63,929 nt of DNA from Acidobacteriota bacterium (GTDB taxonomy: Bacteria > Acidobacteriota > Vicinamibacteria > Vicinamibacterales > CAVVIG01). Each line of letters begins with the position of its first letter. The stretch's first letter is position 1. A program made the position numbers and the translations under genes. The stretch lies in contig JADZED010000004.1 in NCBI GenBank assembly GCA_020850715.1, forward strand, positions 1 to 63,929, written 5' to 3'. A model generated the notes under the pieces. That model was not told the origin of the DNA. It searched no databases and saw only the letters and a list, made by a program, of their open reading frames with translations. Positions 17,770-27,231 of the stretch are shown one piece after another.

Positions 17770-20703
17770 TCAGAACTCGAACCGCAGTCCGAATCGCATC
17801 GTCAGCGGATCCTGGTACGCGAGCCGCCGGCCGAAGTCGGGGTTCGGCGACTCGAACGAGTTCTCGGTGTAGTCGTCGTAATCGCGCACGCGCTGGGTGT
17901 CAAAGAGATTGAACGCGTCGGCCAGCAGCACCAGCCGCTGCGCTCCGAACCTGAGGGCATAGTCGATGTGCGCGTCGACGCTGTACTCGAACGGCGTGCG
18001 CGTGCGGAAGCCGTCTTCGGTCTCGAAGCCGTCGCCGCGCGGCGTCTCTGGAATCTCTCCGGCATTGGTATAGACCGGGTTCGCCGCGAGCGCCGTCAGC
18101 GGGCGGCCCGATCCCACGTTCAGCCCGATGCCGAGGTTCAGCCCGACTGGAAGCATGTAGCTGCCGTAGACCTTGCCCTGGTGCCGCCGGTCGTTGGGCA
18201 GCGGACCGGCGCCGGCCGATCCGAGATAACGGATGTCACCGCGGAACCCGAGCGCGCGCCCGAGCGATACGTAGGTCGGGTCGTCGGTCGGGAAATCGAA
18301 CAGCGACGTGATCCCCGGATCGGACTGATCGTTGTCGTTGCGGAAGAAGCCTTCGAAGGTGCCCGTCGTGCGCGAGTAGCGGTACGACGCCTGGAGCGAC
18401 CAGTTGTCGGCGAGCCGCCGGCTGGCCTCCAGCACGAGCGCGTTGTAGCGGTGCTCCGCGTGCTCGAAGGAAACCGGCACGCCGAGATTGCCGGTGACCG
18501 GCGTCTCGGGGCCCGGATTGGTGATGAAGTACTCGACGCTCTCGGCGCCCGGCACGTCGGGGAGCAGGTACGCCACCAGCGGCAGGGTGCCGACGTCCTC
18601 GAGCACGCGGCCGTATCCGAGATTCAGGTAGCGCACCGCGAGCGACAGGCCCGGATGCGCCTCCCACTCGACGCCCGCGAGCACCTGGTGCGTGTAGGTC
18701 GATCGCGCGTTCGGGTCGAAGGTCGACGGCGACAGGCCGGCGAGCACGAGATGGCGGGTGGTGCCGCCGACCGCCATGCCCTCGGGAATCGGCTGCGTCA
18801 GCGCCGCATCGAAGTAGTCGGCGCGCGTCACGCCGGCGTCGGCCGACAGCGCGCGCGCGGCGAGATCGTTCGGCAGGCGCGCGTAGTAGAGGCCGTAGTT
18901 GGCGAACAGCTTCACCCGCCCCGAGCGCGTCGGATCCCACGTGACGCCGATCCGCGGCGCCCAGTTGTTGTCGAACGTGAAGTCGGCGAGATTGCCGATC
19001 AGCTTCTGGCCGTCGTAGCGGAGCCCCGGCCGGATCGTCACGCCGCCGGCCTGCCACAGGTCCTGCACGAAGAAGCTCATGTAGTCCTGGCTCGTGTGGC
19101 GGACGTTGTTCAGATTCGACCGCGTCACCCGGTAGAAGACGCCGAGTGCCGGGTCGGTCCGGCGCTCGACGCTCGCCCCGGTCACCGTCTGCTGGCCGTT
19201 CGAGAGCGTGAAGGTCGGCCCGCTGTAGTTCACGATGTTGTCGTAGAGGACGTGCTCGAACTGCAGGCCGTAGCGAAGCTGGTGCTGGCCGGCGCCGTCG
19301 AAGATGTTGGTGCTGAGCACCTGGAACTGATGGTTGCCGCCCTCGTTGTTCTCGTAGAAGCCGACGCCGCCGGTCCTCAGGTTCGGCGTGACCGTCCGAT
19401 CGATCAGCTGGAAACTGTCGACCGCCGGCTGTTCGGTGATGCGGTTCGACGCATGCGCGTACGACGTCTCGAGCAGCCAGGTCGACGTCAACACGCCGTT
19501 GTAGCGGAGTGTCTGGTTGTGGCCGCCGAAGCTCTCGAGGCGCGAGAAGCCGGTCGTCTCGCTGCGGAGCAGCGCCGTCCGGCGCTGCGGGCCGTTTGGC
19601 CCGTTGCCGGGATCGCCGAAGAACGAGGCGTCCAGCCGGTGCGCCGGCGCGGGCTGCCAGGTCGCCTTTCCCGAATAGGCGACGGTCCGCCGGTCCTGGT
19701 CGAAGGGTCCCGCGCTTCGCAGCGGGAGGCCGATCGGCGCGATGTAGGCCGCACGCTGCCACTGCGGGTCGATCGCGCCGAAGAAGAACAGCTTGTTGCG
19801 GACGACCGGGAATCCGGCCTCGACTCCGCCGTCGTTCTTCTGCGTCTCGACGAGGTTGACCGTTTCTTCGCGCGCCGCGGCCGTGGTCTGCACCTGGCTG
19901 TAGTCTGCCTGTGCGAAGGCTGGCTGCGAATAGGCGAACAGCGCCCCGCGCAGCTGGTTCGTGCCGCTCTTGGTCACCACGTTCACGACGCCGCCGGTCG
20001 CCTGCCCGTACTGCGCCTCATAGCCGGCCGTCTTCACCTGAACTTCCTGGATGAAATCGAAGGTGACGCCGTTGCCGAGCGAGCCGAGCACGATCGAGTA
20101 CGAGCCGAGCGCTCCGTACCCGGGATTGGTGATGTTCACGCCATCGACGATGTATTGATTGTCGAGGCCGCTGCCGCCCGAGATCGACGGATTCGCGCGG
20201 CCGGTCCCGCCGCCGCTGCTGACGCCCGGCGCCAGGTACAGCGTGTCTCCGAGCTGCCGCGGCACCGGCAGGCGCGCCAGCGCTGCCGAGTCGATGTTCA
20301 CGCCCGCCGATGCGCTCGTCACGTCGACGACGCCTGTGGTGCCGACGACCTGCACGGTCTCGCTCAACTGGCCGACCTCCATGCGCAGCGTCAGTTCGGC
20401 GCGCTGGCCCAGCCGTACTTCGACGGCCGGCTGCTCGGCCAGCTTGAAGCCCGAGAGCTCGGCCCGAAGCCGGTACTCGCCCGGCGTCAGGAACGGGACG
20501 ATGAAGCGTCCCTGCGAATCGGTCACGACCGAGCGCGGACCCTGCGCCGACTCGACCGTCACCGTCACGCCGGGCAGCGGTAGATTCTGCGGATCGAGCA
20601 CCTGGCCACTGATGGTGCCCGTCGTGGCTTCCTGGGCCGCCGCGGGGGCGGCCCCCGCAGCGACGATCGCTGCTCCCAGCAGCATCCAGCGAATTGCGTT
20701 CAT
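17770..20703 (-). CDS. TonB-dependent receptor with carboxypeptidase-regulatory N-terminal domain
   Basis: A 977-residue outer-membrane receptor. A signal peptide (residues 1-24, AAPAAAQ) precedes a carboxypeptidase-regulatory-like sandwich at about residues 28-108 (GTISGQVLDPQNLPLPGVTV, FLTPGEYRLRAELSGF). The plug spans about residues 115-260 (PSISGGSGLDNQYIVDGVNI, TGGVVNVVTKSGTN). A large beta-barrel ends in LRFEF, with the terminal Phe typical for outer-membrane insertion. The start follows GAGGGAGA. This architecture is abundant in Acidobacteria and Bacteroidetes and usually imports oligomeric nutrients; the substrate is unknown. It is transcribed divergently from the DUF5916 pseudogene. 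Confidence 0.92.
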   Translation of the reverse strand: MNAIRWMLLGAAIVAAGAAPAAAQEATTGTISGQVLDPQNLPLPGVTVTVESAQGPRSVVTDSQGRFIVPFLTPGEYRLRAELSGFKLAEQPAVEVRLGQRAELTLRMEVGQLSETVQVVGTTGVVDVTSASAGVNIDSAALARLPVPRQLGDTLYLAPGVSSGGGTGRANPSISGGSGLDNQYIVDGVNITNPGYGALGSYSIVLGSLGNGVTFDFIQEVQVKTAGYEAQYGQATGGVVNVVTKSGTNQLRGALFAYSQPAFAQADYSQVQTTAAAREETVNLVETQKNDGGVEAGFPVVRNKLFFFGAIDPQWQRAAYIAPIGLPLRSAGPFDQDRRTVAYSGKATWQPAPAHRLDASFFGDPGNGPNGPQRRTALLRSETTGFSRLESFGGHNQTLRYNGVLTSTWLLETSYAHASNRITEQPAVDSFQLIDRTVTPNLRTGGVGFYENNEGGNHQFQVLSTNIFDGAGQHQLRYGLQFEHVLYDNIVNYSGPTFTLSNGQQTVTGASVERRTDPALGVFYRVTRSNLNNVRHTSQDYMSFFVQDLWQAGGVTIRPGLRYDGQKLIGNLADFTFDNNWAPRIGVTWDPTRSGRVKLFANYGLYYARLPNDLAARALSADAGVTRADYFDAALTQPIPEGMAVGGTTRHLVLAGLSPSTFDPNARSTYTHQVLAGVEWEAHPGLSLAVRYLNLGYGRVLEDVGTLPLVAYLLPDVPGAESVEYFITNPGPETPVTGNLGVPVSFEHAEHRYNALVLEASRRLADNWSLQASYRYSRTTGTFEGFFRNDNDQSDPGITSLFDFPTDDPTYVSLGRALGFRGDIRYLGSAGAGPLPNDRRHQGKVYGSYMLPVGLNLGIGLNVGSGRPLTALAANPVYTNAGEIPETPRGDGFETEDGFRTRTPFEYSVDAHIDYALRFGAQRLVLLADAFNLFDTQRVRDYDDYTENSFESPNPDFGRRLAYQDPLTMRFGLRFEF

Positions 20704-20952
20704 GACAGATCTCCCTCACAGGGTCTGCACGACTGCAAGCCGCCATGCCGGAGATCTGGAGCGTTCCGCGCTCGGCCGTGTCGTTGAGCTGTTCGGGGAG
20801 CGTACACAATTCGAACGGGGTGCCAGGCTCGCCTGTCGAATGGGGCAACCGTCGGGCTCCGAACGAGACGGGGCTTCGCCGGGGCTGGGGCGCCGCGGGA
20901 CGCAACTGGCCGTCGCGCGACTCTTCGGGCAGGCGGGCGACGCTGACGCTAC

Positions 20953-20958
20953 TATGAT
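20953..20958 (+). promoter_or_regulatory. -10-like TATGAT, 8 nt before the ATG of the DUF5916 pseudogene
   Basis: The same hexamer and the same 8-nt spacing as at the intact paralogue (6773-6778). The promoter may have been kept through duplication. Confidence 0.4.
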
Positions 20959-20966
20959 CGACCCCC

Positions 20967-23262
20967 ATGCCGCGACCATCGATGTCGGTCCGCTCGCTCG
21001 CTGCGAGCCTGGTCTTCGGGCTGCTGTACGCCGCGCCCGCCCGGGCGCAGCGCGACACGGCATCCGACAGCGGTGCGTCGCCGGCCGTGCCATTGGCGGC
21101 GCCGTTGCCGGCCATGTCTCGCGATGCCGACGGGCGTCTCGTCGTCCGCGCCCGTCGTCTCGCCGCGCCGACTGGTGGTCGACGGCCGGCTCGCCGACGA
21201 GGTCTACGCGACGACCGAGCCGCTGAGGGGGCTGGTGCAGCAGGATCCCGACCCTGGTGCGTCGGTGACGGAGCCGACCGACGTCTGGGTCTTCTTCGAC
21301 GATCGCGCGCTGTACGTGACGTTCCGCCGCATGGACCCGCACCCGGAGCGGGCGGTGGAGAACGATCTGCGGCGTGACGGCACGAACTTCGGCAACAACG
21401 ATCACGTCAGCGTCGGGCTGGACACGTTTCACGACGGGCGCAACGGCGCGGTCTTTGGCGTCACGTCCGCCGGCGGATTGAACGACGGCCTCGCCTCGAA
21501 CGAACGCGACTACAACCGCGACTGGAACACCGTGTGGGAGGCGCGGACGTCGCGGTTCGACGGAGGCTGGAGCGCCGAGCTCGCGATTCCGTTCAGGTCG
21601 CTGCGGTACCCCGGCGGTGGCGGGCAGATCTGGGGCATCAACGTCAGACGCACGATTCGCTGGAAGAACGAGTACGCGTATCTCACGCCGATTCCGCCGT
21701 CGCTCGGCATGGGCGGGATCATGAAGTTCTCGTCGGCGGCGACGCTGGTCGGCCTCACGCTGCCGGCGGCGCGGCCGATCGCCGAGCTCAAGCCGTACGT
21801 GATCGGCGGCCTGAAGACCGATTGGTCGGCGGATCCGGCGGTCGAGGGCGCCTTCGATCGGCACGCGGGGTTCGACGCGAAATACGGCCTCACGCCGAGC
21901 CTCACGGCCGATTTCACCTACAACACCGACTTCGCGCAGGTGGAGGACGACGAGCAGCAGGTGAATCTGACCCGGTTCAGCCTGTTCTTCCCCGAGAAGC
22001 GCGAGTTCTTCCTCGAGAACCAGGGGATGTTCAATTTCGGCGGCTACGGCCAGCGCCGCGGCGCGACGCCGGGCGACATGCCGCTGCTGTTCTTCAGCAG
22101 GCGGATCGGCCTGAGCGCCGGCGGCCGGCCGGTGCCGATCTCGGCGGGCGGCCGGATGACCGGCAAGGCCGGCGCGTTCAACGTCGGCCTCGTCGACATC
22201 CAGACGAAGGACGACGCCGCCACCGGTTCGCCGGCCACCAACTTCGCGGTGGTTCGGGTCTCGCGCGACATCCTGCGGCGCAGCATGGTCGGCGCCTACT
22301 TCACGCGGCGGTCGGTGTCGGCGGCGGCGCCGGAGGGGGCAACATGGCCTACGCGATCGACGGCGCGTTCTCGTTCTTCTCGAACCTGAACATCAACACG
22401 TTTCTGGCGAAGACGACGACACCCGGCCGCCGCGGCGACGACGCCAGCGGCCGCGTCCAGCTCGACTACAACGCCGATCGTTACGGCGTGCAGATCGAGC
22501 GGCTGACGGTGCAGGAGAACTTCAACCCGGAGATCGGCTACGTGCGCCGGAGCGATTTCACGAAGCACTTCGCCATGTTCCGCTTCAGCCCGAGGCCGAA
22601 ACGGTTCGCGCCGGTGAAGAAGTTCGCCTACGAGGGAGCTACGACCGGTATGTGAACGGGGACGGACGGCTCGAGACGCGCACCGCGCAGGGCACCTTCC
22701 GCACGGAGTTCAGGAACAGCGACATCCTGCAGGTCCAGGCGAGCGACGGCTTCGAGTATCTGCCGAGGCCGTTTTCGATCTTCGGCACGCTCAACATTCC
22801 GTCGGGCGAATATCGGTCGGCCAACGTGCGGGCGCAGTACGACATCGGCGCGCAGCGGCGCGTATCGGGATCGGTGGCGTACGAGAAGGGGCAGTTCTAC
22901 GGCGGCACGAAGGACTCGCTCGCCTATTCCGCCGGCCGCGTCGTGCTCTCGCGCAAGCTGGCGATCGAACCGTCGATCTCGCTCAACCGGGTGGATATTC
23001 CGCAGGGAGCGTTCGTCGCGAAAGTGATTACCGCGCGGACGATCTACGCCTTCACGCCGCGGATGTTCGCCGGCGCGCTGGTCAGTACAACTCGAGCAGC
23101 CACTCACTCAGCACCAACATTCGCCTGCGCTGGGAATACCTGCCCGGGTCGGAACTCTTCGTCGGCTACGACGACGCGCGCGACACCGGGGCGCCCCCCG
23201 GCCCGGCTTCGCTCGCCAGCCGCACGTTGCTCGTCAAGACGACCTACCTGTTCAGGCGATAG
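20967..23262 (+). pseudogene. Decayed DUF5916 gene with four frameshifts
   Basis: The homology runs continuously from the signal peptide (MSVRSLAASLVFGLLYAAPARAQ) to a C-terminal barrel ending TTYLFRR with TAG at 23260-23262, but the frame changes four times. The approximate sites are 21171 (one extra base before the LVVDGRLADE segment), 22325 (in a G run), 22640 and 23080. Segments in between match the intact paralogue at 4443-6764 closely, for example the FSLFFPEKREFFLENQG region. A TATGAT box lies 8 nt before ATG 20967. Neighbouring long genes have no frameshifts, so genuine decay is more likely than sequencing error, though error is not excluded. Confidence 0.8.
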
Positions 23263-23313
23263 ACGGTAGAGGCCGCGCGCGGCGTCGCCGCGCTGTCGGA
23301 CGCGAGCGCCGGC

Positions 23314-24540
23314 TCAGGGGCTCAGTCGCGCGAGGACCTCGTCGCGCCGCGCCTCGAATGCGGCCCGCGCCTCTGCGGGGATCGGCTCGCCGGGCGGCAT
23401 GCTGGCGTGAACCTTCACCGGGTTGACGAAGACGCCGTCCTTGCGCACCCGGTAATCGAGATGGGGGCCGGTCGCGAGCCCGGTCGACCCGACGCGGCCG
23501 ATGATCTGGCCCTGCGACACCGGGGCGCCGGCGCGGATGCCCGGGCCGAACGCCGAGAGGTGGAGGTAGTAGGTCTCGTACCCGCTGGCGTGCCGCAGCC
23601 GGACCATCCGGCCATTTGCGCGATCGAAGGTTGCCGAGACCACCCGTCCCGATGCGACGGCCACGACCGGGGCGCCGGTCGGCGCGCCGTAGTCGACGCC
23701 GAGATGGGCCCGCACCGATTCGAGGACCGGGTGCATGCGCGCGCGCGAGAAGCCCGAGGTGATGCGCGGCTCGAACTTGAGCGGCGACCGCAGGAAGAAG
23801 CGCCGCAGCGATCGTCCCTGCTCGTCGTAGTAGCCCGCTTTGTCTCCGGGCGGCGCGAAGCGGAACGCGCGCAGCACGCGGTCGCCGTTCTGCAGTTCGG
23901 CGGCCTCGATGTCGCCGTAGGTGTCGGGTCGGCCGTCGCGCGTGAACTTCTCGAACGCGACGGCGAAGCGATCTCCCGGCTGCAGCTCGGTGTTGAAATC
24001 GACCTCGCCCGAGAAGATCTCCGCCATGGCGATCGCGAGCTCCGGCGCTTCGCCCGCCTCGTCCATCGCCTCGAACAGCGACGGCGTTTCCCGATCGATG
24101 GCGCCCGACGCGGTCCCCTCGTGCCGATCCCGCGGAATCGGCCGGAGCGCGGCCGTGAGGGCGCCGGAGGGCGGATCCGGCTCCACGAGCACCCTGGTCG
24201 CCGCGTCGATCTCGTAGGCGAACCGCCGGATCTTCCCGTCCATCGTGCGGAGCAGCTCGAACGGCTGCGAGACGCGGAGCTTGCGCGGGTCGAACACCGT
24301 GCGCACGGCGCCGACCAGGTGATTCACCGTCTCGAGGGGCAGGTTCTGTGCGCGCAGCAGCGCATCGAGCGTGGCGTGCGGCGGCACGATGCCCTGCACC
24401 AGCACGGTCTCGGCGCGGAGGACGATGTCGGCGCCAGGCCGTCCGATCGGCAGGCCTCCGCCCGCCGGCGGGCGCTCGCAGCCGGCGGCGAGGGCGGCCA
24501 CGGCCGCGAGGATCCACAACGCGCGCGAGTCTCTCTTCAT
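23314..24540 (-). CDS. M23 peptidase-domain lipoprotein
   Basis: A 408-residue protein with a lipoprotein signal (LAAVAALAAGC, Cys about 21). A LysM/OapA-like middle region (PPHATLDALLRAQNL) lies near residues 52-66 and the M23 metalloendopeptidase domain covers about residues 255-380. Zinc motif 1 is AHLGVDYGAP, while the distal motif reads GPHLDYRVRKDG. The usual H-x-H is therefore H-x-D, with Asp at the zinc-ligand position. VNPVK closes the domain. Family members trim peptidoglycan cross-links. The Asp variant may act as a scaffold or use altered metal binding; I recall similar variants elsewhere but cannot check. Start ATG 24540. Confidence 0.88.
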   Translation of the reverse strand: MKRDSRALWILAAVAALAAGCERPPAGGGLPIGRPGADIVLRAETVLVQGIVPPHATLDALLRAQNLPLETVNHLVGAVRTVFDPRKLRVSQPFELLRTMDGKIRRFAYEIDAATRVLVEPDPPSGALTAALRPIPRDRHEGTASGAIDRETPSLFEAMDEAGEAPELAIAMAEIFSGEVDFNTELQPGDRFAVAFEKFTRDGRPDTYGDIEAAELQNGDRVLRAFRFAPPGDKAGYYDEQGRSLRRFFLRSPLKFEPRITSGFSRARMHPVLESVRAHLGVDYGAPTGAPVVAVASGRVVSATFDRANGRMVRLRHASGYETYYLHLSAFGPGIRAGAPVSQGQIIGRVGSTGLATGPHLDYRVRKDGVFVNPVKVHASMPPGEPIPAEARAAFEARRDEVLARLSP

Positions 24541-24583
24541 CCTGTTGCCGTGCAGGCCCGGAGGCCCGCGGAGCGCACCCCTG

Positions 24584-25840
24584 CTACGGCTGGGCCAGCG
24601 CGAGACAGATCAGGAGGGCGCGCTCGGTCCCCCTCCAGGAGTCGGTCGTGTCGTAGGACTCGTCGAGCGCGTGCGAGCCCGAGCTGTCGCCGCCGCCGTC
24701 GATCGTGATCGCGGGAATGCCGCGGTTCATGGCGACGTTGGAGTCGGTCGACGAGGCGCCCAGCGACACCGGCAGATCGAGCGCCCTGGTGGCCGAGACC
24801 GCCGCGCGCACGATCGGCGCCGCCGCCGGCGTGCCGCCGGCCGGGCGATTGCCCACCAGCTGCTTGTCGGCGGTGAGCACGCTGCGGTGCCAGCGCGCAT
24901 CCTCGTCGGCGACCGCGCGGTCCACGGCCGCGTGGAACTTCGCGTCGAGCGCCTGCAGCGCCGCCGGATCGGTCGACCGCATGTCGACCTCCATCCAGGC
25001 GTCGAACGGAATCGAGTTCACCGAGGTGCCGCCTCCGATCCGACCCACGTTGAAGGTCGTTTTCGGATCGGCGGGCACCTGGAACTCGGCGATGGCCGCG
25101 ACGGCGCGGCCCAGTGCGTGGATCGGATTCGACAGCCCGAAGGCGCCGTAGCTGTGGCCGCCCGGGCCCTTGAACGTGACGCGGTAGCGGAGGCTGCCCA
25201 CGGCGCCGTTGGTGATGCCGAGCCCGGCGCCGTCGATCGAGACGAAGCGATCGATCGTTCCCTTCAGCGTGTCGTCGAACAGCTGCTTCACCCCGCGGAG
25301 ATCGCCCAGGCCCTCTTCGCCGACCGTGCCGACGAAGGTGATGGTCCCGGGCGTCTGGATCTTCGCCGCGTTCAGCGTGCGCACCACGGCGAGGAGCACC
25401 GCCAGGCCCCGGCAGTCGTCGCCGATGCCGGGGCCGCGCAGCACCGCGCCGTCGCGCGCGACCTTGACCGCGGTGCCCTCCGGGAACACCGTATCGAGGT
25501 GCGCGGTGAAGACCAGGTGGGGATGCGGCGCCGCGCCGGGACGATCGCCGAGCACGTTGCCCGCCTTGTCGATCCGCACGTTCTGCAGGCCGGCGTCGCG
25601 GAAGAGGCCCGCGTACATCTCGGCGCGCCGCGTCTCCTTGAAGGGAGGCGCTTCGACCTCGCAGAGCGCGATCTGCGTCTCGATGGTCTGCGGCTCCGCC
25701 GCCCTGATGGCGTCCATCGCCGACTTGATCCGGGGATCGGCGAGCAGACGCGTGCCGATCGTGTCGGCGTTCTCCTGTGCGAGGCCGGGCGCGGCCGCGG
25801 CGCCGACCAGCAGCAGCGAGACGAGCGCCGCGCGCGTCAC
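24584..25840 (-). CDS. Exported M20-family metallopeptidase
   Basis: A 418-residue di-zinc peptidase with a signal peptide of about 22 residues (RAALVSLLLVGAAAAPGLAQ). The metal ligands are all visible: TAHLDTVF, PGIGDDCRGL, GEEGLGD, SIDGAG and GSHALDESY. The dimerisation (lid) region contains FKGPGGHSYGAFG. Start is GTG 25840, whose first bases overlap the stop of the upstream amidohydrolase (GTGA), so the two are coupled. It probably removes N-terminal residues from di- or tripeptides in the periplasm. Confidence 0.9.
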   Translation of the reverse strand: MTRAALVSLLLVGAAAAPGLAQENADTIGTRLLADPRIKSAMDAIRAAEPQTIETQIALCEVEAPPFKETRRAEMYAGLFRDAGLQNVRIDKAGNVLGDRPGAAPHPHLVFTAHLDTVFPEGTAVKVARDGAVLRGPGIGDDCRGLAVLLAVVRTLNAAKIQTPGTITFVGTVGEEGLGDLRGVKQLFDDTLKGTIDRFVSIDGAGLGITNGAVGSLRYRVTFKGPGGHSYGAFGLSNPIHALGRAVAAIAEFQVPADPKTTFNVGRIGGGTSVNSIPFDAWMEVDMRSTDPAALQALDAKFHAAVDRAVADEDARWHRSVLTADKQLVGNRPAGGTPAAAPIVRAAVSATRALDLPVSLGASSTDSNVAMNRGIPAITIDGGGDSSGSHALDESYDTTDSWRGTERALLICLALAQP

Positions 25841-27036
25841 TGCGGCCACCCGGCCTGCGGCAGCGCCGGCGTGATCTTCAGCGCGTTGGCGAAGTACAGC
25901 TTCCGGAGCACGGCGTCGGGCAGCCCCATGCCGTACAGCTTCCAGAAGGCGTGATAGTTCCGGTAGTAGTCGAAGTACTCGTCGCTGGTCTCGAACACGC
26001 GCCAATAATACGGGTATTCGACCGGCTGGAACGAGTCCTTGCCGAAGAGAATCCGATCCTGGTACTTGACGAAGAAGTCGTGCGCCGCGCGGGGCTGCCG
26101 CCCGAAGTCGTAGAGCACCGCTCCCACCTCGGTGTAGACGTTCGGCAGCTCGTCGAGGAGCCGCGCGACGCGGGCGAGGTTGGCTGCGTGCCAGCCGAAG
26201 TGCGCCATCACGAAGCGCGTCTCCGGGTGCTTCCTGAACAGGCTGTCGCGCTCGGCCGCCAGCTCCTCGAACGACGGGAACCTGTCCTGCGGGTAACGGC
26301 GCTCGGGGAAGAGCGCCTGCTCGAGCCAGCGCTCGTTGTGATCGTCGAGCGGCGCGAAGAACTGCTCCGGGTCCGCGGTGTGGATGAAGACCGGAATGTC
26401 CAGCCGCGCGGCCGCGTCCCAGATCGGATCGAGCTCGGGATCGTCGATGTGCAGCCGCGAGCCATCCGCCTTGCGGACGCTCAACCCCAGGCTCTTGGGG
26501 ATCTCGCCGAGACCGACCGCGCCGGCGGCCACCGCCGCCTCGAGCTCCCGTGCCGCGCGCGCCCCGAATCCCGGACCGACGTCGCGGAAGTCGATCCCGG
26601 CGAGCACGCGGAGACGGTCCTTCTGCGGACTGCTGCGGATCGTCTCGATCGAGCGCGTCAGCCGATCGCCGGTCAGGTTGTCGGCGGCGATCAGCATGCG
26701 CACGTTGAGCGTGTCGAGCGCGGCGACCACCGACGCGACGTTCCCGGCGTTCGACATGTTGCCCGGGTGCCCGTGGAAGTCGATGGCGGGGAACTTCGCT
26801 CTCGGCACCGGGTGCTCGGGCACGACCAGCGTCGAGCGCGGGCGGTAGTCGACGATGCTCGGCGGCGGGAGCTGGGGCGCCTGGCAGATCTGCGGTCGGA
26901 TCTCGGTCATGCCGGGAGGGCACTCTTCGCCGGGCGCGATCGTCGCGCGCCGGGCGTTGTCGGGCCCCGGCTGCGCGACCAGCCCGGCGCCCAGCATGAA
27001 GGCCACGATGGCCGCAAGCAGAGAGGAACCCCGCAC
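25837..27036 (-). CDS. Exported amidohydrolase (COG2159-type, TIM-barrel)
   Basis: A 399-residue protein with a signal peptide (GSSLLAAIVAFMLGAGLVAQ). Metal-site residues occur in AIDFHGHPGN, VFIHTADPEQFF, FVMAHFGWH and LFGKDSF, the expected order for ACMSD-like amidohydrolases (decarboxylases or hydrolases). Start GTG 27036 is fixed by AAGGAGG 5 nt upstream; the much longer in-frame extension on this strand is antisense to glcDE. It is the first gene of a pair with the M20 peptidase. The substrate is unknown. Confidence 0.88.
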   Translation of the reverse strand: MRGSSLLAAIVAFMLGAGLVAQPGPDNARRATIAPGEECPPGMTEIRPQICQAPQLPPPSIVDYRPRSTLVVPEHPVPRAKFPAIDFHGHPGNMSNAGNVASVVAALDTLNVRMLIAADNLTGDRLTRSIETIRSSPQKDRLRVLAGIDFRDVGPGFGARAARELEAAVAAGAVGLGEIPKSLGLSVRKADGSRLHIDDPELDPIWDAAARLDIPVFIHTADPEQFFAPLDDHNERWLEQALFPERRYPQDRFPSFEELAAERDSLFRKHPETRFVMAHFGWHAANLARVARLLDELPNVYTEVGAVLYDFGRQPRAAHDFFVKYQDRILFGKDSFQPVEYPYYWRVFETSDEYFDYYRNYHAFWKLYGMGLPDAVLRKLYFANALKITPALPQAGWPQ

Positions 27037-27196
27037 GATGCCTCCTTCGGAAGATGAGCCGGAATATCTTAGTTCAGAAGGTTCGAGGGGTTCGAGAGGT
27101 TCCGAGGGCGCGCCGAGGCCCGGCCGCCCTACGATTCGTTTGGATCCCAATGAACCGGACCGCCAGCCCGCCCGGAGCGTTCGGCAGCTCACCCTC

Positions 27197-27224
27197 TTGC
27201 GCCCCGTGCACCCTCCCCTATAAT
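27197..27224 (+). promoter_or_regulatory. Promoter of glcDEF: TTGCGC - 16 nt - TATAAT
   Basis: A consensus TATAAT at 27219-27224, with a plausible -35 (TTGCGC, 27197-27202) 16 nt upstream. The -10 ends 7 nt before ATG 27232, so transcription should begin at the start codon and glcD should be leaderless; it has no Shine-Dalgarno. Confidence 0.6.
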
Positions 27225-27231
27225 CCCCCCA

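Noticed and set aside
17968..20583. An 871-codon plus-strand frame opposite the TonB receptor
   Set aside because: Pure shadow of the receptor gene, with no signal, domain or ribosome binding site.
20967..23262. Sequencing error as sole cause of the DUF5916 frameshifts
   Set aside because: Four shifts in one gene and none seen in long neighbouring genes make real decay more likely, though read data would be needed to be certain.
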